Positions 1 to 10,206 of a stretch of 64,000 nt of DNA are shown here, piece after piece. Position 1 is the first letter of the stretch; every line of letters begins with the position of its first letter. Origin of the DNA: Thinopyrum elongatum (lineage: Eukaryota; Streptophyta; Magnoliopsida; Poales; Poaceae); contig CM022303.1 of NCBI GenBank assembly GCA_011799875.1, forward strand, positions 191,877,700 to 191,941,699, written 5' to 3'. Under the pieces are notes generated by a model that worked only from the letters and a program-made list of their open reading frames with translations, was not told the origin of the DNA and did not search any database. The translations under genes were made by a program, and so were the position numbers.

Positions 1-660
1 GTGCATTAGCCATTTGACACGGTGATGGAAAAATCTGGAGTGAAAACAAGCTCTTCAGAGCAGACAATGCTATCTGACGAAGCGCATATCTTGCTGGTTA
101 CGGATAGCTCCTCAGAGGAGGATTCAGAGACAGATGACCAGTCCTATTTCCCCCCGAGGTGTATGCTCTAAGTTGGTAGGGTTATGTTGCTCATATCGTG
201 CGTATGGTGTCTTGCATTGATATGTCATTTGCTTAGTTTAGACATGCTTTGTGTGAATACCACTTGTTTAGTGTCTACCATATGTTTGAATTATGTAATG
301 CCATCTTGTTGCAAGACATTATATATGTGAATTATGCAATGCTATCTTGTTGTAAGGCATTATATATGTGAATTATGCAATGCCATGCTGTTTAGCCAAT
401 CATCATATATGTGAATTATATCATGCTATCCTTTTTTTGTATTACATATTCCATTTGTCGACAACGTTTGTATATTCAACTACTCTTCCTGTGCATCAGC
501 CATTTGAATCGGTGATGGAAGTATCTGGAGTTAAAACAAGGTCTTCAGAGAAGACAATGCTACTTGCTGAAGCAGACATCTTGCTGGTTACAGATAGCTC
601 CTCAGAGGAGGATTCAGAGACAGATGACTAGTCCTATTTCCCCCCTAAGGTGTATGCTCA
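1..660 (+). repeat. Duplicated exon-like segment (two copies)
   Basis: Two copies of a roughly 170-bp coding-like segment lie at about 1-171 and 491-660. Each encodes a stretch with V-M-E-x-S-G-V-K-T, then I-L-L-V-T-D, then an acidic S-S-S-E-E-D-S-E-T-D-D tail. Copy 2 is preceded by a pyrimidine-rich stretch ending in AG at 498-499, which resembles a 3' splice site. Copy 1 ends at a possible donor (GAG|GTGTAT at 158/159) and stays open, but copy 2 has TAG at 629-631. I read these as duplicated exons of an unidentified gene or of a gene fragment carried by a transposon. The protein family is not recognised. Confidence 0.45.
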
Positions 661-1240
661 AACTTGGCAGGGTTATATTACTCATATCATGCTTGTCTTG
701 CATTGCTTAGTTTTTACATCATATACACAATACTGAATGCCATCTGCTTAGTTTACACATCATATATGCAATTGCCCTCTCCTTACTTGCTTAGTATATA
801 AATCATATATTTGAATTATATCATGCCATCATGTTTACATAGACAGCATCTATCTGAATTATGGCATGCCAACCCATTTAATAAAGACATCATATAGTTA
901 TATCATCTCATCATGTTTAGTGTTTACATAGTCATGATATTTTGAATTATGTCATTCTATCCATGAATTATATCATGCCATCATGTTTCCATAGGCGGCA
1001 TGTGTGTGAATTATGGTATGCCAACCTATTTAATAAACACATCATATAGTTATATCATGTCATCCTGTTTACATAGTCATCATATTTTGAATTATGTCTT
1101 TCTATCCTATTTAGTTAGCCATCATATATGTGAAATTGTGTCATGCTATCCTGTTTAGTTAGCCATCATATATGTGAAATTGTGTCATGCTATCCTGTTT
1201 GGTTAGACAACATATAAATGTGAATTATTTCATGCCCTCT
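180..1240. repeat. AT-rich degenerate tandem repeats
   Basis: Between and after the exon-like copies, a motif of about 40-50 bp recurs many times with variation. Its core reads like 'catcatatatgtgaatta' followed by a 'catgccatcctgtttag'-like half. Nothing coding is visible. It looks like intronic or spacer DNA expanded by local duplication. Confidence 0.5.
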
Positions 1241-2038
1241 TTTATTCCCCACTATCCATTGCACATGTCTATCAACATATATTTAAAACTAGATCAGTAA
1301 CAATTGTAGGGGAAATGGGTTTCTTGCAACATAGGAAATCACCAAATACATATTTTGAAAAACTGAAGAAACAGGTTAATTATGACATACCTTCTCAAAA
1401 AGATCAATGTGCAAATGAATTAATTGGTACTGAGACAACAACCAAATGTTGAAACATCAGAAGCTATAATTAACTACAACAACTCTACAAGTTCTAAGTC
1501 ATGTACTATAAATAAAAAATTGAACATTTTATGAGGAAGCTAAATATAACTGCAATAGCATAGCGACAGTGTTTGGATGACATCAAATTGATACTAACAG
1601 GTGTGTACATGCACAAATTTAGTAACATAGAACTAATAGCACTAAGGCCGTCCACTATGTATGCCAAAACCGGTGTCAAGACAACTGTTGCTACATTTCG
1701 CACCGGTGCCCTGCACTGGCAAGCCGATGCAGAGGAAAAAAATCAGGGAACCGGACTTCGAAGCACCTAGTTGCTCCGATGCCTAGTTCCTTCGTGCCAT
1801 AAAGTTTTTAGTATTTTACTGCTTGGCTGCTCGGATGTGTGGACCAAAGTTGGCTGCACAAACTGCTGAAGTGGTGCCAAATAATTTTTTAATGGCACCG
1901 CTGATGAGATGGCAACATTTTTTAGATACTAGGTAGAAATTGTGACACAGTCTTAATCACATCCATAATAACATAGCACAGTGACAGTGTCTGAATCACA
2001 TCTAACAAATGATTTGTAACAATGATAGTGGGGCTAAC
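1241..2038. other. Non-coding stretch, no gene recognised
   Basis: AT-rich sequence with only short chance ORFs. A block starting near 1648 (GGCCGTCCACTATGTATGCC) resembles the ends of grass MITE-type DNA transposons, but I could not find a matching inverted end, so no element is called. The sequence left of 2039 follows a splice donor of the GRF-like fragment and may be its intron. Confidence 0.4.
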
Positions 2039-2333
2039 CTTCTCTGCACCTACCAGAAACTTCCTCCCACTGTGCACAGATTCAAACGCAACTAACTTCA
2101 TGGATGGAGATTGATGGTGACAACGAGCAGGCATATCTTCAGCCACCCCGCTCCATTCGTTGCAATTGATGGTCCTAGGGAGCTACAAGAGGAAGAAATG
2201 ACTCAAATCGACCGCCAGGTTAAAATCCTTCATTCCAAATCATAACCCAAGAGAGAGACGAGAGGCATACCCGGGTGGTGAAAGAGTCAGAGGAGGAGGA
2301 GGAACCGCTGGAGAGGTCATTGAAGAAGACCAT
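2039..2333 (-). pseudogene. GRF-type zinc-finger-like gene fragment, two exons
   Basis: On the minus strand an ATG at 2333-2331 opens a 21-codon exon starting M-V-F-F-N-D-L-S-S-G and rich in serine, ending at donor CGG|GTATGC (2271). After acceptor TTGTAG a second exon (2182-2039, 48 codons, same phase) holds W-S-G-V-A-E-D-M-P then K-L-V-A-F-E-S-V-H-S-G-R-K-F-L, ending at AAG|GTTAGC. The block around S-G-R-K-F-L resembles the GRF zinc-finger (K-x-V-A-F-E-S-x-D-T-G-R-R-F) found in many grass transposon-borne proteins. No downstream exons were found, so the C-terminal cysteines and the rest are missing. The exon phases agree, which supports the model. Family assignment is by resemblance only. 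Confidence 0.5.
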
Positions 2334-2849
2334 GGCGACCGCGGCGGTCGGATGCGAGACGGCGAGGGCGAGGAAGCAAGCGAGGAAGCGGCTATAGCTT
2401 GGGAAGGAAGGAAGGAGGTAATAGGGGAAATGTGACTTGTGGTCGGGGAGAAAAGGGGGTGGGGAGGGGTAGATATTTTGGTGGTAGGCCAAAAATTTTG
2501 AAAGGTGGAGGAAAACTTTGTGCGCGGTGCCGCCGGACACCATTCACTTTGAACGAATGTGTGCATCGCAAACAATTCTTCTGCTTTACGTGCATGTGAT
2601 GTTTGATCATTCAAATATTGGTGGAAATTTCCCTGGGTACTGTGCTCATCCATGTCATTGCATAATTTAACATCACTTGCTAATTTGGGCACAGAAAAGA
2701 GCCTACAGCACACAGACCAAAGTTAGTAAATCAAGCAATTTTAGTAATTAAACAGAGCCAGTTGACCTAAACATTGCTCTAACAAAAGACCGGCGTTCTA
2801 AACAAAGGCTAAGTACGCATAATTTTAACAAAGTCGCCGCCGCGCCGCC
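2334..2849. other. Spacer between two minus-strand gene-like units
   Basis: Holds the C/T-rich, purine-poor minus-strand leader of the GRF-like fragment (2334-2560) and about 290 bp of AT-rich sequence downstream of the next gene. Several overlapping proline-rich ORFs here are low-complexity by-products. No separate gene is supported. Confidence 0.4.
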
Positions 2850-3485
2850 CTATGCCGCGCCGGTGTAAGATGAGACGTTGATGACTTGTCCTGGCAACAA
2901 GCCGCCGTTGGTGGACTCCGCGTCCCCCTGGCTGAAGTCGACTGCGTCGTCGTCCTCATCCTCGTCCTCGGCGCCACCCTCAAGGTTGTAGTACTCGTAG
3001 TAGTGGCTACGCCAGAGCTCGCGCTGGTACTCCGCCGTCGATTCCTCGACGGACATGCTCTTCTCAACCTCGTTATGAGCCACGCACAACTCCTCCTCCC
3101 GGCGCTCCTCGATCTCCGTCGCCTCCTGCATCTCCAGCTCCCGCTCGGCGATCTCATGAGGAATCAGGTGCTCCATGGCCTCCGCCGCCTTTTTGGACAT
3201 GGGTTCCATGCTGGATTCCGAGGTGGCCTGGAATATCTTGGCGTGTGCGTCCTCAATCTTGGCGTGGATAGCCTCGACCCAGGCCAGGGCGACATCGGCG
3301 GCGCGAGCAGCAGCTCGAGCGCTCTCGATGTTTGAAGCCGCCATCGCAGTAGCTGCTGCAGCTGCCCTGTCGGCTGCCGCAGACGCCCTCTCGGCGGATG
3401 CGGCCGCGCTCCCGGCACAGACGGCGGCGCTTGGGGAGGACGCGGCACCCGTACGGGCCCTCACGAAGCGTTTCCACGGTGTCAT
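2850..3485 (-). CDS. Alanine-rich, coiled-coil-like transposon-borne protein (hypothetical)
   Basis: An uninterrupted minus-strand ORF of 211 codons runs from ATG 3485-3483 (M-T-P-W-K-R-F). The N-terminal third is alanine-rich (A-A-A-A-A-T-A-M-A-A-S type). The centre is helical and charged (E-R-E-L-E-M-Q-E-A-T-E-I-E-E-R-R-E-E). The C-terminal part has the aromatic R-E-L-W-R-S-H-Y-Y-E-Y-Y followed by a D/E run. Composition suggests a soluble coiled-coil protein with an acidic tail; there is no signal peptide or membrane segment. It lies in CACTA element A, about 240 bp from the 505-bp array. I do not recognise the family. Alternatives are a captured host-gene fragment or an accessory ORF of the element. 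Codon use is GC-rich against AT-rich flanks. Confidence 0.5.
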   Translation of the reverse strand: MTPWKRFVRARTGAASSPSAAVCAGSAAASAERASAAADRAAAAATAMAASNIESARAAARAADVALAWVEAIHAKIEDAHAKIFQATSESSMEPMSKKAAEAMEHLIPHEIAERELEMQEATEIEERREEELCVAHNEVEKSMSVEESTAEYQRELWRSHYYEYYNLEGGAEDEDEDDDAVDFSQGDAESTNGGLLPGQVINVSSYTGAA

Positions 3486-3730
3486 TCTTAGCAAGAAGGG
3501 GTCGTGGGAATGGGGATCTGGGATTCGTGGATTCGGGGGTGACCGGCACTAGAGCAGACGAAGCCGGTGAATCTTATGAAGGAAGACTTAAGTAGACCCA
3601 CAAATTTTCATCGAAAACGGTCCCTACAACAAATTGTGTGTGATGTTGTTGATATTTTGTATTAGCTCTGAAAGACGAATTTGGGGTACAGTGGCAACGG
3701 ATGGTGTTTTAAATGTACGAGAAAATTTGG

Positions 3731-5998
3731 AGTACTAATACAACTGCATGTCAAAATTTGGAAACTTTCAGGGGTCATTTGACCTTTTTAAGACATTTAA
3801 GTGATTTTCTAGCCATTTAATTACCGTAATTCAAATTTGAACTACATGTACATGCAACAGCTAACCATAACAGTTTGAAAAGTCATATTTGAATGCTTGT
3901 GTGTGAGTTAATTCCATGTGCAGTAAATTGGACGGAATTTTTAAACATATTGGTGTCACGGCTTGGACACAAAGCATCGAGTACCATGGCATTGAAATTC
4001 CAAAAAAATCAAAAATGATCAGAAACACATGAAACCTTTCTTGACGTAATGGCATGGCACCAAGATGGTGTGGTAAAAAAATTGGCCTGTTTGACGAAAG
4101 TTTGGACACACATCCCTCACAAAACGGAGCAACTCACTAGAAGGCTCATGGTTCCGAGAGGGCACAATGAATGTTTGATGACGAACCAGCGATAGCTTCC
4201 TCTTATGGCATTCCAAATTTTTCTACAGTTAACGTGCACTAATACAATTGTCATGTCAAATTTTGGAAAATTCCAAGGGTCATTTGACCTTTTTAAGACA
4301 TTTAAGTGATTTTCTAGCCATTTAATGATCGTAATTCAAATTTGAACTACATGTACATGCAACAGCTAACCATAATGATTTGAAAAATCACATTTGTGTA
4401 CTTGTGTGCGAGTTAATTCCATGTGTAGTAAATTAGAAGGAATTTTCAAACATATTTGTGTCACGGCTTGGACACAAGCATGGAGTGCCATGGCATTTAA
4501 ATTCCAAAAAATTAAAAAAATGATCAGAAATACATGAAACCTTGCTTGACGTAATGGCATGCAACCAGGATGTTGTGGTAAAAAAATTGGCCTGTTTGAC
4601 GAAACTTTGGACACACACCCCTCATAAAACAGAGCTACTCACTAGAAGGCTCGTGGTTCTGACAGGACACAATGCATCTTTGATGACGAACCGGCAATAG
4701 CTTCCTATTATGGCCTTCAAAAAATTTCTACAGTTAACATGCACTAATACAACTATCATGTCAAAATTTGGAAAGTTTCAGGGGTCATTTGACCTTTTTA
4801 AGACATTTAAGTGATTTTCTAGCCATTTAAAGACCGTAATTCAAATTTGAACTACATGTACATGCAACAGCTAACCATAACGGTTTGAAAAATCATATTT
4901 GTGTACTTGCATGCGAGTTAATTCCATGTGTAGTAAATTGGAAGGAATTTTCAAACGTATTGGTGTCACGGCTTGGACACAAGCATGGAGTGCCATGGCA
5001 TTTAAATTCCAGAAAATTAAAAAATGATCAGAAATACATGAAACCTTGCTTGACGTAATGGCATGCCACCAAGATGGTGTGGTAAAAAAATTAGCCTGTT
5101 TGACGAAACTTTGGACACACACCCCTCACAAACCGGAGCTACTCACTAGAAGGCTCGTGGTTCCGAGAGGACACAATGCATCTTTGATGACGAACCGGCG
5201 ATAGCTTCCTCTTATGGCCTTCAACAGTAAACATGTACTAATACACCTGTCATGTCAAAATTTGGAAAATTCCAGGGGTCATTTGACCTTTTTAAGACAT
5301 TTAAGTGATTTTCTAGCCATTTAATGATCATAATTCAAATTTGAACTACATGTACATGCAGTAGCTAACCATAACGGTTTTGAAAAATCTTATTTGTGTA
5401 CTTGTGTGCGAGTTAATTCCATGTGCAGTAAATTGGATGGAATTGTCAAACATATTGGTGTCACGGCTTGGACACAAAGCATCGAGTACCATGGCATTTA
5501 AATTCCAAAAAATTCAAAAATGATCAGAAACACATGAAACCTTGCTTCACGTAATGGCATGGCACCATGATGGTGTTGTAAAAAAATTGGCCTATTTGAT
5601 GAAATTTGGACACATACCCCTCACAAACCGGAATAACTCACTACAAGGGGCGTGGTTCCGAGAGGGCACAATAAATGTTTGATGACGAACCGGCGATAGC
5701 TTCCTCTTATGGCCTTCAAAAAATTTCTATAGTTAATGTGCAATAATACAACTGTCATGTCAAAATTTGGAAAATTCCAGGGGTCATTTGACCTTTTTAA
5801 GACATTTAAGTGATTTTCTAGCCATTTAATGATCGTAATTCAAATTTGAACTACATGTACATGCAACAGCTAACCAAAACAGTTTGAAAAATCATATTTG
5901 TGTACTTGTTGTGTGTGAGTTAATTCCATGTTTGTAAATTGGAAGGAATTTTCAAACATATTGGTGTCACAGCTTGGACACATGCATGGAGTGCCATG
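3731..5998. repeat. 505-bp tandem array (five copies) in CACTA A
   Basis: A unit of about 505 bp is repeated in tandem. The marker CTAACC recurs at 3861, 4366, 4871, 5365 and 5870 (spacings 505, 505, 494, 505). The fifth copy stops at about 5998. Each unit holds GGGGTCATTTGACCTTTT, TTCAAATTTGAACTACATG and GGTTCCGAGAGG-like blocks. Short minus-strand ORFs recur in each unit but differ at their ends, so coding is unlikely. The reverse complement matches the array in CACTA B at 23660-25436. Confidence 0.9.
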
Positions 5999-6278
5999 GT
6001 AACACAAAATAAGCATTTGTCCCTTATATGAGGAAAGAAAATGTAAATATCTGGCAAGACAACCGGGCCCCACATGATTGGCACTCTATTTCGCGCCTCG
6101 AGGTTTCGAAGGTGAGTGGCGCGGGTTATTAATCAGACGCGGTTCTGTATTGGAAACTATCAGCTATTAAGTTCACACACGGCTTTTGCTGCGGGAATCA
6201 TGTGGAATTCAAACTACAGTACTCGTAAATTCCGGCGACTGGCATGTGTACTGTTCCCATCGATCTAGATTCCAACCG
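5999..6278. other. Unassigned spacer and upstream region of the 6394 gene
   Basis: About 280 bp between the tandem array and the promoter of the plus-strand pseudogene. No ORF or repeat is recognised. Confidence 0.4.
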
Positions 6279-6290
6279 CCAATAAATACT
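6279..6290 (+). promoter_or_regulatory. Putative TATA region of the 6394 pseudogene
   Basis: CCAATAAATACTACC lies about 105 bp before the ATG at 6394, followed by a C/T-rich leader with CTCTCTCACACACACAC. The same kind of arrangement (TTATAAATACTACC) precedes the coiled-coil gene of CACTA B near 22293. Confidence 0.4.
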
Positions 6291-6393
6291 ACCTTGCTCA
6301 CATTGTCCCGCCTGCATTCTCATCTACATCCTCCCCTCGCTCGCCCTCTCTCTCACACACACACAAATCTCTGCCATCGCGCCACCGATCTAC

Positions 6394-7050
6394 CCATGCG
6401 CCGACGAGAAGGCACCGCCCCCCGAGGATGTTCAGTCGAAGAGCAGCGACGAGGAGGACCCCTACGGGCCGGCGAACGAGGTTGCGCCAGACCCCCCAAC
6501 ATTGGAGTGGTTTTGGAGCCAGTACAATCTTTGTCTGTGGAAATCGTTACCACCGGCTGAGAAAGCCAGGTAAGTGGCGTTCAAGAAGGAGATGGCGGAA
6601 GAGGAAGCCAGGTACCAGGCGGCCTGTGAAGCCCGTGAGGCCGCCTGGAAAAAGGAGGCGATGGAGCTTTGGGGGCGGGCGCATCGTCGTGTGGAGGAGG
6701 TGTACGAAGACGGGTACTTCGCAAGGAAGGTCAAAGGAGCTAGGCACCTCATCGCTGCGTGGAGGTGGGCTGATAAGCTCCAGCGTGCCACCAACGAGGA
6801 GCTCCGGTGGGCGCCCAACGATATGGCAAAATCGTTCGTGCTCGTCCGCCAGCAAGAGGCAGACCGGTACGTCAAGCGCTGCGAGGCGGAGGAGGCCGAG
6901 TACTGCCTCCACGCTGGGAAGACGCCGCGCACCAGGGAGCTGCTGGTGCGGGGCTACCGGAATACTGCCCCAGGAGGGATTATTAGTTTTAGTATTGTTT
7001 GTTTTCAATTTTATGCATTGTACATGGTAGTTAAGTATCATCACGTATAA
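6394..7050 (+). pseudogene. Charged coiled-coil protein, transposon-borne, broken
   Basis: The coding frame runs from about 6396 to 7050. It reads A-D-E-K-A-P-P-P-E-D-V near its start, then W-F-W-S-Q-Y-N-L-C-L-W, an in-frame TAA at 6571-6573, and an open 158-codon stretch with E-E-A-R-Y-Q-A-A-C-E-A-R-E-A-A-W and W-R-W-A-D-K-L-Q. The nearest ATG (6394) is in a different frame, so a one-base shift seems to have removed the start. TAA sits in CAGG-TAAGTGG, which also looks like a splice donor, but the frame resumes immediately, so a point mutation (for example CAA to TAA) is simpler. The predicted product is helical and charged. The family is not recognised. It lies in CACTA A, in the orientation opposite to the other carried genes. 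Confidence 0.5.
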
Positions 7051-7276
7051 GTGATGATATTATATATATTCTGTGATGAACTAATGAACAATAAATATAT
7101 ATTATGAATTCCATTTTTCTATCTGTTTTTGTATACTAATTTGTATCTAGCTGTTATCATCCACATATACAGAATGGAAAGCATATATACACACATTGAA
7201 ACAGAACATATAAGAACGGAAAACTGAGTACACACATTGAAACAAAGCGATAAACAGAGCAATATTATGATTGTTG

Positions 7277-8980
7277 TGAAGGAAATATGCCCTAGAGGCA
7301 ATAATAAAGTTGTTATTTATATTTCCTTATATCATGATAAATGTTTATTATTCATGCTAGAATTGTATTCACCGGAAACTTGATACATGTGTGAATACAT
7401 AGACAAAACAAAGTGTCCCTAGTATGCCTCTACTTGACTAGCTCGTTAATCAAAGATGGTTAAGTTTCCTAACCATAGACATGTGTTGTCATTTGATGAA
7501 CGAAATCACATCATTAGGAGAATGATGTGATGGACAAGACCCATCCGTTAGCTTAGAATAATGATCGTTAAGTTGTATTGCTAAAGCTTTCTTCATGACT
7601 TATACATATTCCTCTGACTATGAGATTATGCAACTCCCGAATACCGGAGGAACACCTTGTGTGCTATCAAATGTCACAACATAACTGGGTGATTATAAAG
7701 ATGCTCTACAGGTGTCTCCGAAGGTGTTTGTTGAGTTGGCATAGATCGAGATTAGGATTTGTCACTCCGAGTATCGGAGAGGTATATCTGGGCCCTCTCG
7801 GTAATGCACATCATATGAAGCCTTGCAAGCAATGTGACTAATGAGTTAGTTGCGGGATGATGCATTACGGAACGAGTAAAGAGACTTGCCGGTAATGAGA
7901 TTGAACTAGGTATGATGATACCGACGATCGAATCTCGGGCAAGTAACATACCGATGACAAAGGGAATAACGTATGTTGTTATGCGGTTTGACCGATAAAG
8001 ATCTTCGTAGAATATGTGGGAGCCAATATGATCATCCAGGTTCCGCTATTGGTTATTGACAGGAGATGTGTCTCGGTCATGTCTACATAGTTCTCGAACC
8101 CGTAGGGTCCGCACGCTTAACGTTCGATGACGATTTGTATTATGAGTTATGTGTTTTGGTGACCGACGTTTGTTCGGAGTCCCGGATGCGATCACGGACA
8201 TGACGAGGAGTGAAATGGTCGAGGGGTAAAGATTCATATATTGGAAGGTTGTATTCGGACTTCGGAATGGTTCCGAGTGATTCGGGTATTTTACCGGAGT
8301 ACCGGGAGGTTACCGGAACCCCCCGGGAGAGTTAATGGGCCTCATGGGCCATAGGGAAGAGGGGAGGCAACCCACAAGGGGTGGCTGCACCCCCTTTCCT
8401 TCTCCTCTTCCCTCTCCCTTCCCTATTTCCCCTCCGGTAAAAAGGAAAAGTGGGGGGGACGAATCTTACTAGGAGTGGAGTCCTAGTAGGACCACCCCCC
8501 CCCCCATGGCGCGCCCCCTAGGTGGCCAGCCTCCTCCTCCCCTCCTTTATATATGAGGGCAAGGGGGCACTAGAACACATCAGATATTCTCTTAGCCGTG
8601 TGCGGTGCCCCCCTCCACAGTTTACTCCTCCGGTCATAGCGTCGTAGTGCTTAGGCAAAGCCCTGCGCGGATCACATCACCAACACCGTCGCCACGCCGT
8701 CATGCTGACGGAACTCTCCCTCGACCCTCTGCTGGATCAAGAGTTCGAGGGATGTCATCGAGCTGAACGTGTGCTGAACACGAAGGTGCCGTACGTTCGG
8801 TACTTGGATCGGTTGGATCGTGAAGAGGTTCGACTACATCAACCGCATTAACCTAACGCTTCCGCTTTCGGTCTGCGAGGGTACGTGGACACACTCCCCC
8901 CTCTCGTTGCTATGCATCTCCTAGATAGATCTTGCGTGAGCGTAGAAATTTTTTGAAATTGCATGCTATGTTCCCCAACA
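7277..8980 (+). repeat. 5' LTR of Angela-type element 1
   Basis: A 1704-bp LTR, TG...CA. It holds a CTTTATATATG TATA-like box near 8543. Relative to the 3' LTR it lacks about 50 bp in the C-rich region near 8380. Confidence 0.92.
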
Positions 8981-8981
8981 G

Positions 8982-8999
8982 TGGCATCCGAGCCAGGTC
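8982..8999 (+). promoter_or_regulatory. Primer-binding site of Angela-type element 1
   Basis: TGGCATCCGAGCCAGG starts two bases after the 5' LTR. It is a variant of the TGGTATCAGAGCC site complementary to initiator tRNA-Met in Copia elements. Confidence 0.75.
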
Positions 9000-10206
9000 T
9001 ATGCATAGATGATATGCACGAGTAGAACACAAAGAGTTGTGGGCGATAATAGTCATACTGCTTACCACCAACAACTTACTTTGATTCGGCGGTATTGTTG
9101 GATGAAGCGGTCTGGACCGACATTACATGACGGCGTTCATGAGACTGGTTCTACAGACGTGCTTTGCACATAGGTGGCTGGCGGGTGTTTGTTTCTCCAA
9201 ATTTAGTTGAATCGAGTTTGACTACGGCCGGTCCTTGTTGAAGGTTAAAACAACACACTTGACGAAAAATCGTTGTGGTTTTGATGCGTAGGTAAGAACG
9301 GTTCTTACTAGAAGCCCGTAGCAGCCACGTAAAACTTGCAACAACAAAGTAGAGGTCGTCTAACTTGTTTTTGCAGGGCATGTTGTGATGTGATATGGTC
9401 AAGACATGATGTGATACACGTTATTGTATGAGATGATCATGTTTTGTAAAAGTTATTGGCAACTGGCAGGAGCCTTATGGTTGTCGCTTTATTGTATGAA
9501 ATGCAATCGCCATGTAATTGCTTTACTTTATCACTATATGTTAGCGATAGTTCTAGAACCAATAGTTGGCGAGACGACAACGACGCTACGATGGAGATCA
9601 AGGTGTCAAGCCGGTGACGATGGAAATCATGACGGTGCTTTGGAGATGGAGATCAAAGGCACAAGATGATGATGGCCATATCATGTCACATATTTTGATT
9701 GCATGTGATGTTTATCTTTATGCATCTTATTTTGCTTAGTACAGCAGTAGCATTATAAGATGATCCCTCACTAAATTTCAAGGTATAAGTGTTCTCCCTG
9801 AGTATGCACCGTTGCGACAGTTCGTCGTGCCGAGACACCACGTGATGATCAGGTGTGATAAGCTCTACGTTCACATACAACGGGTGCAAGACAGTTTTGC
9901 ACGTGCGGAATACTCGGGTTAAACTTGACGAGCCTAGCATATGCAGATATGGCCTCGGAACACTGAGACCGAAAGGTCGAACGTGAATCATATAGTAGAT
10001 ATGATCAACATAGAGATGTTCACCATTGAAAACTACTCCATCTCACGTGATGATCGGACATGGTTTAGTTGATATGGATCACGTGATCATTTAGATGACT
10101 AGAGGGATGTCTATCTAAGTGGGAGTTCTTAAGTAATATGATTAATTGAACTTAATTTATCATGAACTTAGTCCTGATAGTTTTTGCATATCTATGTTGT
10201 AGATCA
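9000..10206 (+). other. 5' leader of Angela-type element 1
   Basis: About 1.2 kb of untranslated leader between the primer site and gag. A homologous leader is present in element 2 (44857-46082). No ORF is supported. Confidence 0.7.

Noticed and set aside
1640..1910. MITE beginning GGCCGTCCACTATG
   Set aside because: No matching inverted end or target duplication could be found.
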